Assembly: GCA_050084985.1 (NCBI GenBank)
Contig: JBITNC010000001.1
Span: forward strand, 114,762,001-114,826,000
DNA: 64,000 bases
Source of the DNA: Nageia nagi
Taxonomy: Eukaryota > Pinophyta
Direction of reading: 5' to 3'
The notes beneath the pieces are model-generated. The model made no database searches, was not told where the DNA came from, and worked only from the letters and a program-made list of their open reading frames with translations. Below, in pieces: positions 61,074 to 64,000 of this stretch (positions are counted from its first letter, which is position 1; each line of letters opens with the position of its first letter). Made by a program: the position numbers and the translations under genes.

Positions 61074-62591
61074 TGTAATGTCCCTTTTGTAATATATTTA
61101 TTATTGCCTTGTACTTTAAGTTAATACTTGGGATAGAAGACTTAATGGGTCAATGGACCCCACTGCGTGCACCAAGTGGCGTCTCCCTCCTAAGCATAGA
61201 ATAAGTGTTTTAATGTGCTTGGAGATCCCGATCATGATTGTGGGAATCCCAAGGTCAATTTAGCACTTAGATGGATGGATAAGCACTTGTATACATGCAC
61301 CAGCCTTGGGGAGACTCCTAGATCCCCACATTGGCCCATGATGACACCTAGCCCCCATGCATGGCTCCTAGGGCCCACATTGGGCATACGTGGCACTCCA
61401 AATACCCACATTGGTACTTCTGACACTCAGGTCCCCTACATTGGCATAATTGACACCTAGGCACCCACACTGGGCATTATGGGCCCTCCAGGAGGCTAAC
61501 GTTGGATTAGAGGAGCTGAGAATGATTCCTAGGTGAGATCCAGATCTAGCCAAGTGTTATAAAAGGACATTGGAGCCTCATTACTGGATATGCTTGATTA
61601 TTATTACACTTATATCGTCCAGAGGACCAGAAGACTTAGCGGCGCTAAGCAATCCCCTAGGTGCAGCATCTAGGAGGGCTATCAAGTTAAGGGATCCTAT
61701 TAGTCTATGACACTGGTGCAACACCCTTGCCCATCCAGTGGTATTCCGAGGTTGCGCTTCTACCTTTTGTGGTTTCCAAGATCAGAGGAGGGCTCCTTCT
61801 GTGGAGAGGATTCACATTCTGAGGGAGAAAAAACTATCTTGTTTGTCCACCCATTTTGACGATACACATTGTGCCCTAGGTGGCTCCTTAGGGGCCAACG
61901 TACAACTCTAGGAGCTTGGTATCGTATTCCTATTCATCTCATATCCTATATACAGCCTGTGGGCATTCGGATCTCATATCATTCATAGTTGTAAAAATTG
62001 AATCGGAATCAGATAAAATCGGAATTGGCCAAGCAAATGATCCGATTCGAATTGGATCTGATTTTTTTCAAGTAAGTGTTTATCCAATTTTTTTCCATTC
62101 TGATTCCGATTCCAATTTTTTAGACAAAAAAATCGCAATTTTTTCAAAAAAAATCGGCATTGAATCGGCCGATGATTTTTTGCCCTTTTTTGCTGATTTT
62201 ACCTATTTTTTGGCCGATTTTATCCAATTTTTTGAGATTTTTTGAAATTTAGCTAAAATCAAAGAAATTCCTTCATTTTTTCTCATGCCGATTTTTCAAA
62301 AAATTGGAATTCTACAACCAAACGATTCTGATCCGGTTCCGATTTTTCTAACTATGATATCATTTGTGTGTATGCTTGATTATTGCAACATTGTGGTTTG
62401 ATTATCTATTCTTGCATGTGTAAGCCATACGTTGGCATAGTAAGCTTGTAATAATTGTTGTGTATTGATCTTGGCCAGACGTTGGCATATTTGGGTTGTG
62501 AATGCATTGTTTGGATGCCCTAGACTAGACGTTAGGGTTTATTGTGTTGAATTTACTAATTTGCACTTGTGGTTATATTTGGATCATTACA
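61074..62591 (+). mobile_element. Solo LTR E with 5-bp TSD TTTTC
   Basis: 1,518 bp from TGTAATGTCCC to GGATCATTACA, flanked by TTTTC at 61069-61073 and 62592-62596. It has no PBS after it and no internal region, so it is a solo LTR left by LTR-LTR recombination. It belongs to the family of LTRs A-D (shared AGAAGACTTAATGGGTCAATGG, CCCACATTGGC minisatellite and AGAAGACTTAGCGGCGC). Without the embedded MITE and one TSD it is about 1.14 kb. Confidence 0.9.
61984..62356. mobile_element. 373-bp MITE inside solo LTR, 8-bp TSD ATATCATT
   Basis: Flanked by ATATCATT at 61976-61983 and 62357-62364. The left end is CATAGTTGTAAAAATTGAAT; the right end read on the other strand is CATAGTTAGAAAAATCGGAA. LTR A at the homologous place reads ATCTCATATTTTGTG without the insert, confirming an empty site. 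The interior is rich in AATCGG and CCGATT words and in A/T runs. The 8-bp TSD suggests hAT-type mobilisation; there is no transposase gene (62-kb open frames are chance). Confidence 0.9.
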
Positions 62592-62596
62592 TTTTC

Positions 62597-63369
62597 ACAT
62601 AGGTATGACAGTCCTTTCTACCCTCGCAACCGCCATACATCCTCTTGTACACTTTCGATTTTAATCACTAACATGAAGGGCAGATTTGAGGGTGATATAC
62701 ATCCAAGTTTGAGATAGCCTAGAATATTATTTCAAGTGATATATAACAAGGTACTACAGCTCAAAAACATTAGGGACCAAGGCATGCATTGTCAAAGGTT
62801 TATGAGTACAAATTGTACCATACTTCCCTATGATGTATGCACAAGCAAGAACCATTCAGTTTTGGAAAGTTCTAAAAGATTTGGTTTGAAGACTGCAGCA
62901 TTTGAGAAGACAGAGTTTGTGGACTTAAAAATCAGTCCACTATTGATTGATTTATGCCTAGCTTTGGTCGAGACTAGCTCTCCCAAGAACAATTCGATTT
63001 AAACAAAGGATATAGCATCGAGATACACTGAAGAGAGAGCATTTGGGAAGTGTTTGAGCAAAATTGCAGCTGATAAAAAAAGTCACACCAAGAACCTTAT
63101 CAGTTGTGATTTTCCACCATTTTGGAGCAACAAAGCATTGGGATCAGTTTGGAAGCAAAGTACAAAGTTGGATGTTGAGAAGGCATGCACCATCAACAAT
63201 ATTTTTTGCCTTTACTTCTTGGAATAGCCGCCTCCATGATTGCATCCTCTTCATATCATCAAGGGACTGTTTTGAAGAGTATGTGGATAGCTTTGTACAT
63301 TTGAAGACCATGCAAGAAAACAAGCACCACTTTTGGATTCATTTGGAATTGTTTCAAGGCAAGCAATTT
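62597..63369 (+). other. 3' internal region of the gag-bearing element
   Basis: Continuation after the solo LTR. Open frames 62736-63002 and 63064-63402 have no known domain. The second ends LFQGKQFEEGGLVMSP across the PPT and LTR start, like EGKQFEGGGFVMSP at 44.4 kb. Confidence 0.55.
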
Positions 63370-63382
63370 GAGGAGGGAGGAC
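63370..63382 (+). other. Polypurine tract
   Basis: GAGGAGGGAGGAC directly before the 3' LTR. Confidence 0.8.
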
Positions 63383-63383
63383 T

Positions 63384-64000
63384 TGTAATGTCACCAGTTT
63401 AGGACATCTAGACATCATCCCTCATGCCCATTCAATGTGATCTTTAGTACTTAGATAAGGAGTATTTTATTTGTCAATTTATGTAATATCCCCAATTGTG
63501 AGAAACCTTGTAGAAGGCATAACTTTTGTCACAAGTCCGGGATTGCCAATTTGTCTTTTGGAATGGATGGAGAATCTTCTGCCAATCGTTTTGACAAGTT
63601 ACATGACATGGTTTCATCAAGGAACGAGAGATATTGCATTTTGAAGTTCGCCAGCCAAGCCAATCTCCAAGCACCATGCGCGTTGGAATCAGCCAACGAA
63701 AGTTGGCTAGAAGAAAAATAATTTATTTCAAGGTCAGCCAGGATCATAATTATTGGTATTTTCAAGGTAGAATCAACTATATAAGGAATATAAGAGCATC
63801 ATTTGAAGACATCATCTTGTGCATTCGATCTTGGATCATTCAAAGCTTAGGGATGCTTCCCTTGTCTACCTTCTAGGGTTTAAGGCTACTCCCTAGCCTA
63901 GAAGTCGCTTAGCTACACTTCCACCACCTACATTCGCCATTCTTACCCTTTGGAAGCTTGCGTTGCACATTTGGAGACTTGCGCCACCCTTGTGGAGCCT
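63384..64000 (+). mobile_element. 3' LTR, truncated by window end
   Basis: Starts TGTAATGTCACC and follows the 5' LTR at about 92% identity to the last base of the window. About 480 bp of LTR and the TSD should lie beyond. Confidence 0.88.

Larger units (their letters stand above)
56672..64000 (+). mobile_element. Gag-bearing LTR element with both LTRs (runs off window)
   Basis: 5' LTR 56672-57769, PBS 57771-57782, gag 57818-59090, unassigned internal region 59100-63369 (split by a solo LTR at 61074-62591), PPT 63370-63382, 3' LTR from 63384. Hand alignment of the first 615 bp of both LTRs gives about 46 differences, near 92% identity, so the insertion is fairly old. No protease, RT or integrase was found. 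Removing the solo LTR, the internal region is about 4.1 kb. Confidence 0.85.

Noticed and set aside
61916-62245. 109-codon open frame across the MITE
   Set aside because: It spans the MITE border and consists of low-complexity Ser, Asp, Ile and Phe text produced by the AATCGG-rich repeat.

Overview
The window looks like repeat-dominated nuclear DNA from a land plant with a large genome. It is AT-rich and holds no intact gene: the longest open frame is 169 codons and lies antisense to a retrotransposon gag. Nearly everything recognisable is a decayed plant retroelement: copia and gypsy LTR elements, L1-type LINEs, LTR-only copies and MITE-sized DNA transposons. A gymnosperm such as a conifer is a reasonable guess from the density and age of the insertions, but no sequence here proves it. 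No rRNA, tRNA, CRISPR or bacterial-type gene was seen.

Layout. 0-4.1 kb: a minus-strand copia gag piece, AT-rich spacer, a (GA)n tract next to a perfect palindrome, and a copia-type LTR. 4.1-6.5 kb: minus-strand gypsy gag-protease with PBS and LTR. 6.5-9.3 kb: plus-strand LINE ORF2. 9.7-10.9 kb: a degenerate ORF of unknown, probably transposon, origin. 11-13.5 kb: a minus-strand copia 3' end (RT-RNase H, PPT, LTR). 13.6-16.9 kb: unassigned sequence, a GC-rich island and a second LTR of the 3.6 kb family. 16.9-18.3 kb: minus-strand LINE RT. 20.6-22 kb: plus-strand copia pol remnants. 22.4-30.3 kb: a minus-strand LINE split by a non-autonomous LTR element (TSD TAGAA), whose 5' LTR is itself split by about 3 kb carrying a coiled-coil ORF and five exact 100-bp repeats. 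31.5-34.4 kb: a plus-strand LINE.

35-44.9 kb is the clearest structure: a gypsy-like gag-protease element inserted inside another member of the same family. Both lack reverse transcriptase and integrase and instead carry a degenerate minisatellite of about 31 bp between protease and polypurine tract. 44.9-53.7 kb is a mixed region with another unknown ORF, exon-like segments, tandem duplications, a MITE and LTR-like sequence. 53.7-56.4 kb is the best preserved long reading frame, a minus-strand coiled-coil protein apparently internal to an LTR element. 56.7 kb to the window end is a gag-bearing LTR element with both LTRs, interrupted by a solo LTR (TSD TTTTC) that in turn contains a MITE (8-bp TSD).

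The parts do not form a host pathway; they record rounds of nested insertion. The most interesting theme is a set of LTR families that share the terminal signature TGTRATGTCCC and the primer site TGGTATCAAAGC, keep gag but lack pol, and so presumably depended on enzymes from other elements. All coordinates and similarities were read by hand from the sequence, without database searches.
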